Part shown: piece after piece, positions 56,461 to 64,000 of the stretch
Layout of the letters: each line of letters begins with the position of its first letter
Numbering within the stretch: the first letter of the stretch is position 1
Assembly (NCBI RefSeq): GCF_000820025.1
Contig: NZ_CDBI01000025.1
Coordinates: 1 to 64,000 of the forward strand
From: Aeromonas popoffii
Lineage (GTDB): Bacteria; Pseudomonadota; Gammaproteobacteria; Enterobacterales; Aeromonadaceae
Length of the DNA stretch: 64,000 nucleotides
Direction of reading: 5' to 3'
Notes under the pieces: generated by a model
Told to the model about the DNA's origin: nothing
Seen by the model: only the letters and a program-made list of their open reading frames with translations
Databases searched by the model: none
Program-made: the position numbers and the translations under genes

Positions 56461-56667
56461 TCATTCGGGACGAAACACCCCAATTACCTGCTCCGTCTCC
56501 CGGGTCACCTTGTCCACCTCGGCCTGGGTCTGCACCTGGGTGTCCCCGCAGTCGACACAAGTCACCTTCTCGACTCCATGCTCCATATACAGCATCATGG
56601 TGTCCATTTTGCCGCACGCCGGACAAACCGCACCGGCAATGAAGCGTTTTTTACGTCTGGTTTCCAT
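56461..56667 (-). CDS. yheV: YheV-family zinc-ribbon protein
   Basis: 68 residues. N-terminal METRRKKRFIAGAVCPACGK then CVDCG: four Cys form a zinc ribbon. End TEQVIGVFRPE matches E. coli YheV (EQVIGIFHPD). The frame is closed by the first copy of the repeated terminus; the second copy follows as an echo. Function unknown; in E. coli next to kefB, which is not adjacent here. Confidence 0.9.
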   Translation of the reverse strand: METRRKKRFIAGAVCPACGKMDTMMLYMEHGVEKVTCVDCGDTQVQTQAEVDKVTRETEQVIGVFRPE

Positions 56668-56706
56668 TCTTGTTACCTCCAGGCAGCATCATATCAGGGT
56701 TTTTAC

Positions 56707-57393
56707 ATGCATCACGCCATCGAATGCCAGCATTTTTCCTCCCCGTACCTGCAGGTCGGCGGCCGCAAACGCACGCCGGTAGGCCAGTTGCTGCGGATAA
56801 CCCGGGGCGCGGCACTGCTGCGACTCGGCCAGCATGAATTGCTGCTGACCGCGGGCAACAGCTTCTGGCTCTGCGCCGATGCCCTCGCCGCCTTCAGCCC
56901 GCTGGCAGGCTGCCACCATGATCTGCTGACCTGTTCCCTGCGGGTTGCCCAGCCAGCCCAGGCGGGCTGGTTGCAACCGGCCCCGCTGCTGGATGCCCTG
57001 TTCGACAGCTTGGCCCAATGGCAGCGCCCCCGCGATTGGCAAGGGGCCTATGGTCACCGTCTGCAGGTGATACTCGACGAGTTGCAGGCCTGCCCCCTGT
57101 CGCAACATGCGGATCAGCTGCTGCAAGGCGCTTGGCGCGCACTGATCAGCCAGCAAGCGGGCAGTGACGCCGCCTGGCAAGCCTGTCTCTCCCAGCGCGG
57201 GATCTCGGATCCGGGCCTCGCGGCCGATGCCCTGAGCGCCCAATGGCAGCTGCTGCAGGCGGTGCGCCTGCTCAAGAGCGGCAGCAAGCGGGCGCAGGTG
57301 GTGAGCAAGCTCGGCTACCGGGACGAAGAGGCCCTCGCCCAGGCCTGCCAACGCTGGCTTGGCGCCAGCCTGGATGAACAGCAACCCGCCTGA
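56707..57393 (+). CDS. AraC-like regulator with degenerate N-domain
   Basis: 228 residues. N-terminus resembles a cupin-like sensing domain (GQLLRITRGAALLRLGQHELLLTAGNSFWLCADA). The C-terminus AQWQLLQAVRLLKSGSKRAQVVSKLGYRDEEALAQACQRWLGASL is the second half of an AraC helix-turn-helix with the GY and conserved tryptophan, but the family's first helix pair is not evident. Divergent from yheV, 39 bp between starts. Effector unknown. RBS AGGG. Confidence 0.65.
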   Translation: MHHAIECQHFSSPYLQVGGRKRTPVGQLLRITRGAALLRLGQHELLLTAGNSFWLCADALAAFSPLAGCHHDLLTCSLRVAQPAQAGWLQPAPLLDALFDSLAQWQRPRDWQGAYGHRLQVILDELQACPLSQHADQLLQGAWRALISQQAGSDAAWQACLSQRGISDPGLAADALSAQWQLLQAVRLLKSGSKRAQVVSKLGYRDEEALAQACQRWLGASLDEQQPA

Positions 57394-57557
57394 CCCGGCG
57401 GGCCAAAAACCGGGTAGGCCAGGCGAAAAAAAATGGGTTAAATGAGTCCAGTTTTGCGGCAAGCGGCCGCTAATAACAAGAGGGTCATTTCTCCAATAAT
57501 CCTTTATGCTAGGGGCCTGAATTGACTGATACCGTTTTGACTCACAGGACATCTGCC

Positions 57558-58457
57558 ATGAAAAGCAAAGCCAACCAATCCCAGGGCATGTTGCTGTTTC
57601 ATCTCTCGGCCAAACAATCCTTCGCCATCGGCACCCTCAAGGTGAAGGAGATAGTGCCTTACACCCAGCTCACGGCCATGCCACACTCGCACCCGACCGT
57701 GCTCGGCGCCGCCAGCATGCGGGGCACCACCATTCCGGTGATCGACATGGCCATGGCGGTGGGCTATCGCCCAATCAGCAAGGAGGAGATGCCAAACTGC
57801 TTCATCATCATCACCGACTGCCGCCGCACCCTGGTGGGCTTTCTGGTGCGCGGCATCGACAAGATCACCGAGTGCAACTGGCGCGACATCGAATCCCCGC
57901 CCGCCGCGCTCGGCCATAACGTGTTCGTGACCGGGGTCACCCGGGTCAACGACCAGCTGATCCAGCTGCTGGACGTGGAGCTGATACTGTCACGGGTCTA
58001 CCCGGACGACCCCAGCCACCTCTACCCGGTGCTGACCGACGTGCAGCGTGAGCGGATCAAGCCGATGCGGATCCTGCTGGTGGACGACTCCTCTGTCGCC
58101 CGCCGCCAGCTGATGGCGGCGCTGGACTACATCAATATTCCCTACGAGGTCTGCACCAACGGCAAGGATGCGCTGGTCCTGATGCAGGCTCGCGCCAGCC
58201 AGAAGACCCCCATCGATATCCTGGTGAGCGACATAGAGATGCCGGGGCTCGACGGCTACGAGCTGGCCTTTGAGGTGCAGAGCGACGCGACGCTGGCGGG
58301 AGCCTACATCATATTGCACACCTCGCTCTCCAGCGAGATCAGCGTGGAACGGGCCCACCAGGTGGGCGCCCACGAGGCGCTGACCAAGTTTGAGGCCAAC
58401 GAGCTGATCCAGGCCATGCTGCGCGGTGCCGAGCACCATGACAGCCTGCTGGCCTGA
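57558..58457 (+). CDS. cheV: CheV chemotaxis coupling/receiver protein
   Basis: 299 residues. CheW-like N-domain: LLFHLSAKQSFAIGTLKVKEIVPYTQLTAMPHSHPTVLGAASMRGTTIPVIDMAMAVG. C-terminal receiver: ILLVDDSSVARRQLMAALDYINI and the phospho-Asp in ILVSDIEMPGLDGYELAFEVQ, KFEANELI. It couples receptors to CheA and is itself phosphorylated, an adaptor or phosphate sink. The ATG at 57558 is preferred to 57522. It stands alone, away from the che cluster at 27-38 kb. Confidence 0.92.
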   Translation: MKSKANQSQGMLLFHLSAKQSFAIGTLKVKEIVPYTQLTAMPHSHPTVLGAASMRGTTIPVIDMAMAVGYRPISKEEMPNCFIIITDCRRTLVGFLVRGIDKITECNWRDIESPPAALGHNVFVTGVTRVNDQLIQLLDVELILSRVYPDDPSHLYPVLTDVQRERIKPMRILLVDDSSVARRQLMAALDYINIPYEVCTNGKDALVLMQARASQKTPIDILVSDIEMPGLDGYELAFEVQSDATLAGAYIILHTSLSSEISVERAHQVGAHEALTKFEANELIQAMLRGAEHHDSLLA

Positions 58458-58514
58458 CAAGGCAGCGAGAAGCCCCCTTCTCGCCGTACTTTGTTGCCTG
58501 TTTCGGACCCCATC

Positions 58515-59498
58515 ATGCTCATAGAGAGTCACTTCCACGCCCCCTGGTGGGCGCGCAATCCCCATCTGCAAACCATATTGCCAAAGTGGCTGCGACGGGC
58601 GCCGGCACGCTTCGTGGCCGAGCGTTTCGAACTGGCGGACGGGGATTTCGTCGATCTCGCCTGGAGCGGCGACATCCACCAGAACGCGCAGCCACTGATG
58701 GTGCTGTTTCACGGGCTGGAGGGGAGCATCCACTCCCACTATGCCAAGGGGTTGTTCGCCCATCTGCAACGGCAGGGGGACGAGGCCGTACTGATGCATT
58801 TTCGTGGCTGCAGCGGCGAACCCAACCGTCACCTGCAGGCTTATCACTCCGGCGCCATCGAGGATGCACAGGCCCTTATCGCCGAACTGGGCCAGCGCTT
58901 TCCTGGCAAGCCACTGATCGCCATCGGTTATTCGCTGGGAGGCAACATGCTGGTCAATCTGCTGGCACGGGCCTGCCCCCGTGAGCTGCAGGCGGCCGTG
59001 GTGATCTCGGCGCCGCTGCGACTGGACAGCTGCGCCGATCGGGTCAATAAGGGCTTCTCCCGGGTCTATCAGAGCTATCTGCTGCGCACCATGCGCGACA
59101 ACCTGCAAAACAAGATCCGGCGCCAGACCGAGGCGGGCAAACGTTGGCAGCGGCAACAGGTGCAACAGATTGCCACCCTGCGCGACTTCGACGAGCAGGT
59201 CACAGCCCCGCTGCACGGCTTTGCCAACGCCGACCACTACTACCAGCGCTGTTCCGGCCTGGGACTACTGGCCCGCATTCCCATTCCCACCCTGGTGATC
59301 CATGCCGCCGACGATCCCTTCATGACAGAGGCCGTGATCCCGCAGCCGGAGCAGCTCTCACCCATGGTGCGTTACGAGTTGAGCCGACGGGGCGGCCATG
59401 TGGGCTTCCTGCACGGCACACCCTGGCGCCCCCGCTTCTGGCTGGAAGAGCGCATCAGCCAATGGGTGAAGGAGCAGACTCAGGGCGCGAGTCGATAG
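58515..59498 (+). CDS. yheT: YheT-type alpha/beta hydrolase
   Basis: 327 residues. N-terminus HFHAPWWARNPHLQTILPKWLRR is the YheT/UPF0017 start. Hydrolase motifs VLFHGLEGSIHSHYAKGLF, HFRGCSGEPNR, AIGYSLGGNML (nucleophile Ser in G-x-S-x-G), LVIHAADDPFM (Asp) and GGHVGFL (His) complete the triad. Carboxylesterase/lipase-like; native substrate unknown. Next to yheU, as in E. coli. Confidence 0.92.
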   Translation: MLIESHFHAPWWARNPHLQTILPKWLRRAPARFVAERFELADGDFVDLAWSGDIHQNAQPLMVLFHGLEGSIHSHYAKGLFAHLQRQGDEAVLMHFRGCSGEPNRHLQAYHSGAIEDAQALIAELGQRFPGKPLIAIGYSLGGNMLVNLLARACPRELQAAVVISAPLRLDSCADRVNKGFSRVYQSYLLRTMRDNLQNKIRRQTEAGKRWQRQQVQQIATLRDFDEQVTAPLHGFANADHYYQRCSGLGLLARIPIPTLVIHAADDPFMTEAVIPQPEQLSPMVRYELSRRGGHVGFLHGTPWRPRFWLEERISQWVKEQTQGASR

Positions 59499-59763
59499 CC
59501 GTTGCGCCCTGTCCCCTTGACCCGATAGACATAGAAGCGGGCAAGCAGGAACAGGATCGCCCGCTGGTTGACGGCCCAGAACCAATGCAACCCCTGGCTC
59601 AGGCCATGGCGGCGTGACTGGCACAACTGATGATCGAAGTGGGTGGAGAGGCGACGTTGTTCATCAGACAACCTGCGTACACCCGCTGACAGCCCCATAA
59701 ATCCCTTGCGCTTGCTGGCAACAGATAGACAATACCCCCTCTCTGGTCACTGAAGATGAACCC

Positions 59764-60006
59764 ATGATTATCCCCTGGCAAGACTTGGACTCCGATACCC
59801 TCAACAACCTGCTCGAACACTTCGTCCTGCGGGAAGGCACCGAGTACGGCGAGCATGACGTCAGTCTGGCTGACAAGGTCGACGATGTCCGACAACAGTT
59901 GCAACAAGGCCTGGCCGTGATCGTCTACAGCGAGCTGCACGAGAGCGTAAACATAGTGTCAAAAGCGACCTTCAGCAGCGCACCGATGAACGATATACCG
60001 GAGTAG
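59764..60006 (+). CDS. yheU: YheU (UPF0270) protein
   Basis: 80 residues, [20 protein letters not shown] then [41 protein letters not shown]: matches E. coli YheU. RBS GAAGATGAACCC, weak. Function unknown. Between yheT and yheU is a 265-bp space holding only an uncertain minus-strand frame. Confidence 0.9.
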   Translation: MIIPWQDLDSDTLNNLLEHFVLREGTEYGEHDVSLADKVDDVRQQLQQGLAVIVYSELHESVNIVSKATFSSAPMNDIPE

Positions 60007-60497
60007 CCATGTCATTGCCATCCCAATCATGACCTTGCCTGCGACCCGCAAGATGGCGTCATGAACCCGACAGTTCCCGCCCAGAAGCTGGCATTTCCTG
60101 GATATAAAAATGGCCCGCCGAGTAATCGGAGAGCTATTTTTGGCAAAATCAGTTACCTGAGTTGCGGGGTTTATTCAGCAGAACAGACTCTATATTTAAT
60201 GAATACAAAGCCGGGTTGGATCACGCCAAATAAAAATAGATGTTGTTCACGCAGATATAAATGGGTGTTGATGCTTCCCGCCTGAGCGAGAAAGTGCATA
60301 GCGGAAATATAATAAATAAAAAGAGAATCTCATCACAATACCGCCAGAATATGACAAGACAATTCCCCCATATCAACGCAGGGTTCATCTCCATCTATGG
60401 CTGGCCCGGCACAGGCGGTGCCCCATATTGCGCTCGATGGCAAGCATCGTCCTGATCCTCGATAAATGACAGGCGCTCATGTGAATGCGCCCATCCC
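60007..60497. other. AT-rich intergenic region
   Basis: 490 bp without a credible gene; the short frames here (e.g. 60061-60285) lack ribosome sites and coding bias. The stretch 60160-60350 is markedly AT-rich for this genome, with runs such as GAAATATAATAAATAAAAAG. It may be a transferred or neutral segment, or hold promoters; no specific motif identified. Confidence 0.4.
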
Positions 60498-61844
60498 TTA
60501 TTTTGTTACCGACTCGCCACGACCGATGCCGTAGTAATGAAAACCATGCTCCTTCATGCGACCCGGGTCAAACAGGTTGCGACCATCCACGATCAGCGGC
60601 CATGTCAACGCCTGCTTGATGGTGACGAAGTTGGGGGCCTTGAAGTGGTTCCACTCGGTGCAGATCACCAGCGCATCCGCACCGAACAGGGCGGCCTCCT
60701 TGGTGCCCATCAGCCTCAGGTTGTCACAGTTGCCATAGAGGTGCTGGGCCTCCTGCATGGCCTCGGGATCATAGGCCTGCACAGTGGCGCCGGCACGCCA
60801 GAGTGCCTCCATCAGGGCGCGGCTCGGCGCCTCGCGCATGTCATCGGTATTGGGTTTGAACGCCAGCCCCCACAGGGCGATGGTCTTGCCCGCCAGGGAT
60901 TCCCCCTGGGCGCTGAAGAAGCCGGACAACAGCTCGTAGAGCCGCGATTTTTGCTGCTCATTGACCCGTTCCACCGCCCGGATCAGCGGCGTGTCATATT
61001 GCAGTTCCTGGGCTGTTGCCAGCAAGGCTTTGACATCCTTGGGGAAACAGGAGCCGCCATAGCCACAGCCAGGGTAGATGAACTGATAACCGATGCGCTG
61101 ATCCGACCCTATGCCCTGGCGCACCATCTCGATGTCCGCGCCGACCCGCTCGGCCAGACCGGCCATCTCGTTAATGAAACTTATCTTGGTGGCCAGCATG
61201 CAGTTGGCGGCATACTTGGTCAGCTCAGCGCTGCGCGCATCCATGAACAGAATGCGATCATGATTGCGATTGAACGGCTCATAAAGCTCGCGCATCAGCT
61301 GGCGGGACGCCTCGTTGCAAGTGCCGACCACGATGCGATCCGGCCGCAGGCAATCCTGGATGGCGGAGCCCTCCTTCAGGAACTCGGGATTGGAAACCAC
61401 ATCGAAGGCAAAGGAGACATCCCGCTGCTGCAAGATGACATTCACCTTGGCCATCACCTTCTCGGCCGTGCCCACCGGCACGGTCGACTTGTTGACTATG
61501 ATGACGGGGGCATCACGATGACGAGCTATGGTGTCGGCCACCGCCAGCACATGGCAAAGATCGGCGGAGCCATCGCCCCCCGACGGCGTGCCGACCGCCA
61601 GAAATTGCACCTCGCCGTGTTTGACGGCCAGCACAGCATCCGTGGTAAACACCAGAGCACCGCTCTTGATATTGCGCTGCAGCAGCGCCTCTAATCCGGG
61701 TTCATAGATGGGAACCTGACCAGCCATCAAGTCAGCCACCTTCTGTTCATCGACATCGACACAGATAACCTGATGGCCGACATCGGCCAGTACTGTGGCA
61801 TGGACCAAGCCCACGTAGCCACTTCCAAATACAGTAATATTCAT
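60498..61844 (-). CDS. ugd: UDP-glucose 6-dehydrogenase
   Basis: 448 residues. NAD domain MNITVFGSGYVGLVHATVLADVGH, VDVDEQKV, FLAVGTPSGGDGSADL, NKSTVPVGTA, SNPEFLKEGSAI with DRIVVGT; the catalytic Cys in GCGYGGSCFPKDVKAL; ELTKYAANCMLATKISFINEMA. Oxidises UDP-glucose to UDP-glucuronate, the substrate of ArnA. It is divergent from arnB, so both ends of the aminoarabinose path can share a control region. The ATG at 61844 gives the family start; the frame extends to 61919. Confidence 0.95.
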   Translation of the reverse strand: MNITVFGSGYVGLVHATVLADVGHQVICVDVDEQKVADLMAGQVPIYEPGLEALLQRNIKSGALVFTTDAVLAVKHGEVQFLAVGTPSGGDGSADLCHVLAVADTIARHRDAPVIIVNKSTVPVGTAEKVMAKVNVILQQRDVSFAFDVVSNPEFLKEGSAIQDCLRPDRIVVGTCNEASRQLMRELYEPFNRNHDRILFMDARSAELTKYAANCMLATKISFINEMAGLAERVGADIEMVRQGIGSDQRIGYQFIYPGCGYGGSCFPKDVKALLATAQELQYDTPLIRAVERVNEQQKSRLYELLSGFFSAQGESLAGKTIALWGLAFKPNTDDMREAPSRALMEALWRAGATVQAYDPEAMQEAQHLYGNCDNLRLMGTKEAALFGADALVICTEWNHFKAPNFVTIKQALTWPLIVDGRNLFDPGRMKEHGFHYYGIGRGESVTK

Positions 61845-62064
61845 ATTGATACAACCAGAACGCCAGAGATGATGTAATTTGGAAAAACAAGAACCCGGGG
61901 GGTTATAAATATTTATCACATTACATAAGATGACAGCATGAGTTAATTGTTACCAGCTGTTTCTGGACCATTGCTGGCCCGCTTTTATATACGATATGTT
62001 GAACATCAATTTTAGGGCTGCCCCGCTTGCTGGGCACTGATTAATATTCATTAATGGATCGCTT

Positions 62065-63201
62065 ATGCAAGATTTTCTGCCATTTTCGAGGCCCGCCATC
62101 GGCGATGCCGAGATAAGTGCTGTCTGCGAGGTGCTGAAATCGGGCTGGATCACCACGGGCCCGAAGAATCACCAGCTGGAGCAGCAATTCTGCGACACAT
62201 TCGGCTGCCAGCATGCGGTCGCGCTCTGCTCTGCCACCGCCGGTATGCACGTCACCCTGATGGCGTTGGGGATAGGCCCGGGGGACGAGGTGATCACCCC
62301 CTCCCAGACTTGGGTCTCCACCATCAACATCATCACCCTGCTTGGCGCCGAACCCGTTTTCGTCGACGTGGACAGAGACACTCTGATGACCAGCGCCGAA
62401 CTGATAGCGCCGCTCATTACCGCCAACACCCGGGCCATCATACCAGTCCACTACGCCGGAGCCCCCGTCGATCTGGACCCAATCCTCGACCTGGCACGCC
62501 AACACAGCATCCCCGTCATCGAAGATGCAGCCCACGCGGTCGGCACCCGCTATCGGGAGCGCTGGATTGGCGCCACCGGCACCGCCATCTTCTCCTTCCA
62601 TGCCATCAAGAACCTGACTTGCGCCGAAGGGGGCATGCTGGTGACCGATGACAAGGCGCTGGCCGACAGGGCCCGCATGCTGAAGTTTCACGGGCTGGGG
62701 GTGGATGCCTTCGATCGCATGAGCCTGGGCCGCAAGCCACAGGCGGAAGTGATCACCCCGGGCTTCAAGTACAACCTGACCGACATCAACGCCGCCATCG
62801 CCCTGGTGCAGCTGGCGCGCCTGCCCGAGCTCAATGCCAAGCGGGCCGAGCTGGTGGCCCGCTATCAGGAAAAACTGGCCGGCCTGCCGCTGATGCCGCT
62901 CGCCGTGCCCGCCTATTCCCATCTGCACGCCTGGCACCTGTTCATGGTGCGGGTCGACCCCGAGCGCTGCGGCCTGAACCGGGATCGGCTGATGCAGGCG
63001 CTGCAGGAGCGCGGCATCGGCACAGGGCTGCATTTTCGGGCCGCCCATACCCAGAAATACTACCGCGAGCGCTACCCGGCACTCAGCCTGCCTCATACCG
63101 AGTGGAACTCATCGCGCCTGTGCACCTTGCCACTCTTCCCGGACATGACGCTGGCCGACGTTGACCGTGTGGTCGCGGCACTCATCGACATATTGGAGTA
63201 A
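62065..63201 (+). CDS. arnB: UDP-4-amino-4-deoxy-L-arabinose aminotransferase ArnB
   Basis: 378 residues. DegT/DnrJ/EryC1 aminotransferase: [58 protein letters not shown] and PLP-Lys in [17 protein letters not shown]; the end [18 protein letters not shown] is ArnB-typical. Transfers an amino group to UDP-4-keto-arabinose for lipid A modification. Ribosome site weak (ATGGATCG). First gene of the arn operon. Confidence 0.94.
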   Translation: MQDFLPFSRPAIGDAEISAVCEVLKSGWITTGPKNHQLEQQFCDTFGCQHAVALCSATAGMHVTLMALGIGPGDEVITPSQTWVSTINIITLLGAEPVFVDVDRDTLMTSAELIAPLITANTRAIIPVHYAGAPVDLDPILDLARQHSIPVIEDAAHAVGTRYRERWIGATGTAIFSFHAIKNLTCAEGGMLVTDDKALADRARMLKFHGLGVDAFDRMSLGRKPQAEVITPGFKYNLTDINAAIALVQLARLPELNAKRAELVARYQEKLAGLPLMPLAVPAYSHLHAWHLFMVRVDPERCGLNRDRLMQALQERGIGTGLHFRAAHTQKYYRERYPALSLPHTEWNSSRLCTLPLFPDMTLADVDRVVAALIDILE

Positions 63202-63207
63202 CGACAC

Positions 63208-64000
63208 GTGAACAACACAGATATCAAGCTGGTGTCGGTGATCATCCCCGTCTACAACGAGGAGGCCAGCCTGCCCATGCTGCTGAGCCGGGTCACCGCC
63301 GCCTGCGAACGGCTGCCCCAGGATTACGAGGTGCTCCTGATCGATGACGGCAGCCACGACGGCTCCACCGAGATCATCAGCGAGGCCGCCGCCAAAGCCG
63401 GCAGCAAGCTGGTCGGGGTGCTGCTCAATCGCAACTATGGTCAGCATGCCGCCATCATGGCTGGCTTCGAGACCGCCAAGGGGGATCTGGTGATCACCCT
63501 GGATGCGGATCTGCAGAACCCGCCGGAGGAGATCCCCCGTCTGGTGGAGGCTGCCATGCAGGGCTATGACGTGGTGGGCACGGTACGTCGCAACCGCCAG
63601 GACTCCTGGTTTCGCAAGACTGCCTCCCGACTCATCAACAAGTCGGTGCAGAAGGCCACCGGCGTGCACATGAGCGACTACGGCTGCATGCTGCGGGCCT
63701 ACCGCCGCCACATCATAGACGCCATGCTCTGCTGCCAGGAACACAGCACCTTCATCCCCATCCTGGCCAACAGCTTCGCCCGCCGCACCATAGAACTGGA
63801 AGTCGGCCATGCCGAGCGGGCCCACGGGGAGTCCAAATACGGCCTGATGCACCTCATCAACCTGATGTATGACCTGGTCACCTGCATGACCACCACCCCC
63901 TTGCGGCTGCTCAGCATCGTCGGCAGCGTGGTGGCGGGCATAGGTTTCACCTTCTCCATCCTGCTGATCCTGATGCGCTTGGTGATGGGCTCAGACTGGG
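63208..64000 (+). CDS. arnC: Undecaprenyl-phosphate 4-deoxy-4-formamido-L-arabinose transferase ArnC (partial)
   Basis: GTG start 6 bp after arnB, with GGAG ahead. 264 codons visible before the edge. GT2 glycosyltransferase: [64 protein letters not shown] and [11 protein letters not shown]. The first membrane helix ([20 protein letters not shown]) begins at the window end. Adds the arabinose unit to undecaprenyl phosphate. The rest of the operon (arnA and onward) lies beyond the window. Confidence 0.94.
   Translation, partial: MNNTDIKLVSVIIPVYNEEASLPMLLSRVTAACERLPQDYEVLLIDDGSHDGSTEIISEAAAKAGSKLVGVLLNRNYGQHAAIMAGFETAKGDLVITLDADLQNPPEEIPRLVEAAMQGYDVVGTVRRNRQDSWFRKTASRLINKSVQKATGVHMSDYGCMLRAYRRHIIDAMLCCQEHSTFIPILANSFARRTIELEVGHAERAHGESKYGLMHLINLMYDLVTCMTTTPLRLLSIVGSVVAGIGFTFSILLILMRLVMGSDW

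Noticed and set aside
59480-59698. 72-codon minus-strand frame between yheT and yheU
   Set aside because: Overlaps the yheT end tail-to-tail, weak start and no recognisable family; left unassigned though the residues RFYVYRVKGTGRNGYRL look protein-like.
61845-62064. PmrA or PhoP box in the ugd-arnB gap
   Set aside because: TTAATTGTTA resembles but does not match the direct-repeat consensus spacing.

Overview
The window looks like chromosomal DNA of an Aeromonas species. Coding is GC-rich and gammaproteobacterial, with E. coli-like blocks (fkpA-slyX-slyD-yheV-yheT-yheU, trhP-yfhL, dnaB/alr) beside Vibrio/Aeromonas traits (LuxO, a long stand-alone FabH-type synthase, a ChiP-type porin, a large second chemosensory cluster). 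The genus call is inferred from gene content, not from a database match.

Layout. 1-2.9 kb: an eroded defence region, with a frameshifted and 3'-truncated gene resembling DNA phosphorothioation-associated methyltransferases, an intact methyltransferase-HNH nuclease pair, and the first ~75 codons of a RecQ-like helicase with an exonuclease N-terminus. 3-4.2 kb: a PQQ-type sugar dehydrogenase and an entericidin-like lipoprotein. 4.3-11.3 kb: a DeoR regulator divergent from a six-gene acid-sugar operon (ltnD-otnK-otnC-otnI-denD-permease) that should convert L-threonate and D-erythronate to dihydroxyacetone phosphate. 11.4-26.7 kb: mostly single-gene housekeeping and accessory units (EamA exporter, ChiP porin, SDR, TraB/GumN protein, SmrA, M32 carboxypeptidase, Ada/AlkA-Ogt repair pair, RlhA, LysE/LysR, FabH-like synthase).

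27.0-38.4 kb: one co-directional chemosensory cluster, mcp-cheY-STAS-cheA-mcp-cheW-mcp(PAS-PAS)-cheR-cheD-cheB, with no cheZ. One receptor carries a CheZ-like D-x3-Q motif, and the two larger receptors end in the same ADFVRF tail. 38.4-40.3 kb: decayed fragments around three near-identical tRNA-Tyr genes. 40.3-45.9 kb: trhP-yfhL, alr, dnaB, a 33-codon basic ORF and a Tim44-domain protein. 46-53 kb: a CSS-EAL phosphodiesterase, a 5'-nucleotidase lipoprotein with a perfect PurR-type operator core, small membrane/TPR proteins, and luxO without luxU. 53.4-60 kb: fkpA, WD40 lipoprotein, slyX, slyD, yheV, AraC-like protein, cheV, yheT, yheU. 60.5-64 kb: ugd divergent from arnB-arnC (lipid A aminoarabinose), running off the right edge.

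The least expected signal is that three unrelated minus-strand genes (dnaB, luxO, yheV) are each followed at once by a second, diverged copy of their own last 60-125 bp, including the stop codon. These '3-prime echoes' are not explained by any annotated mobile element and are reported separately and as a pattern.
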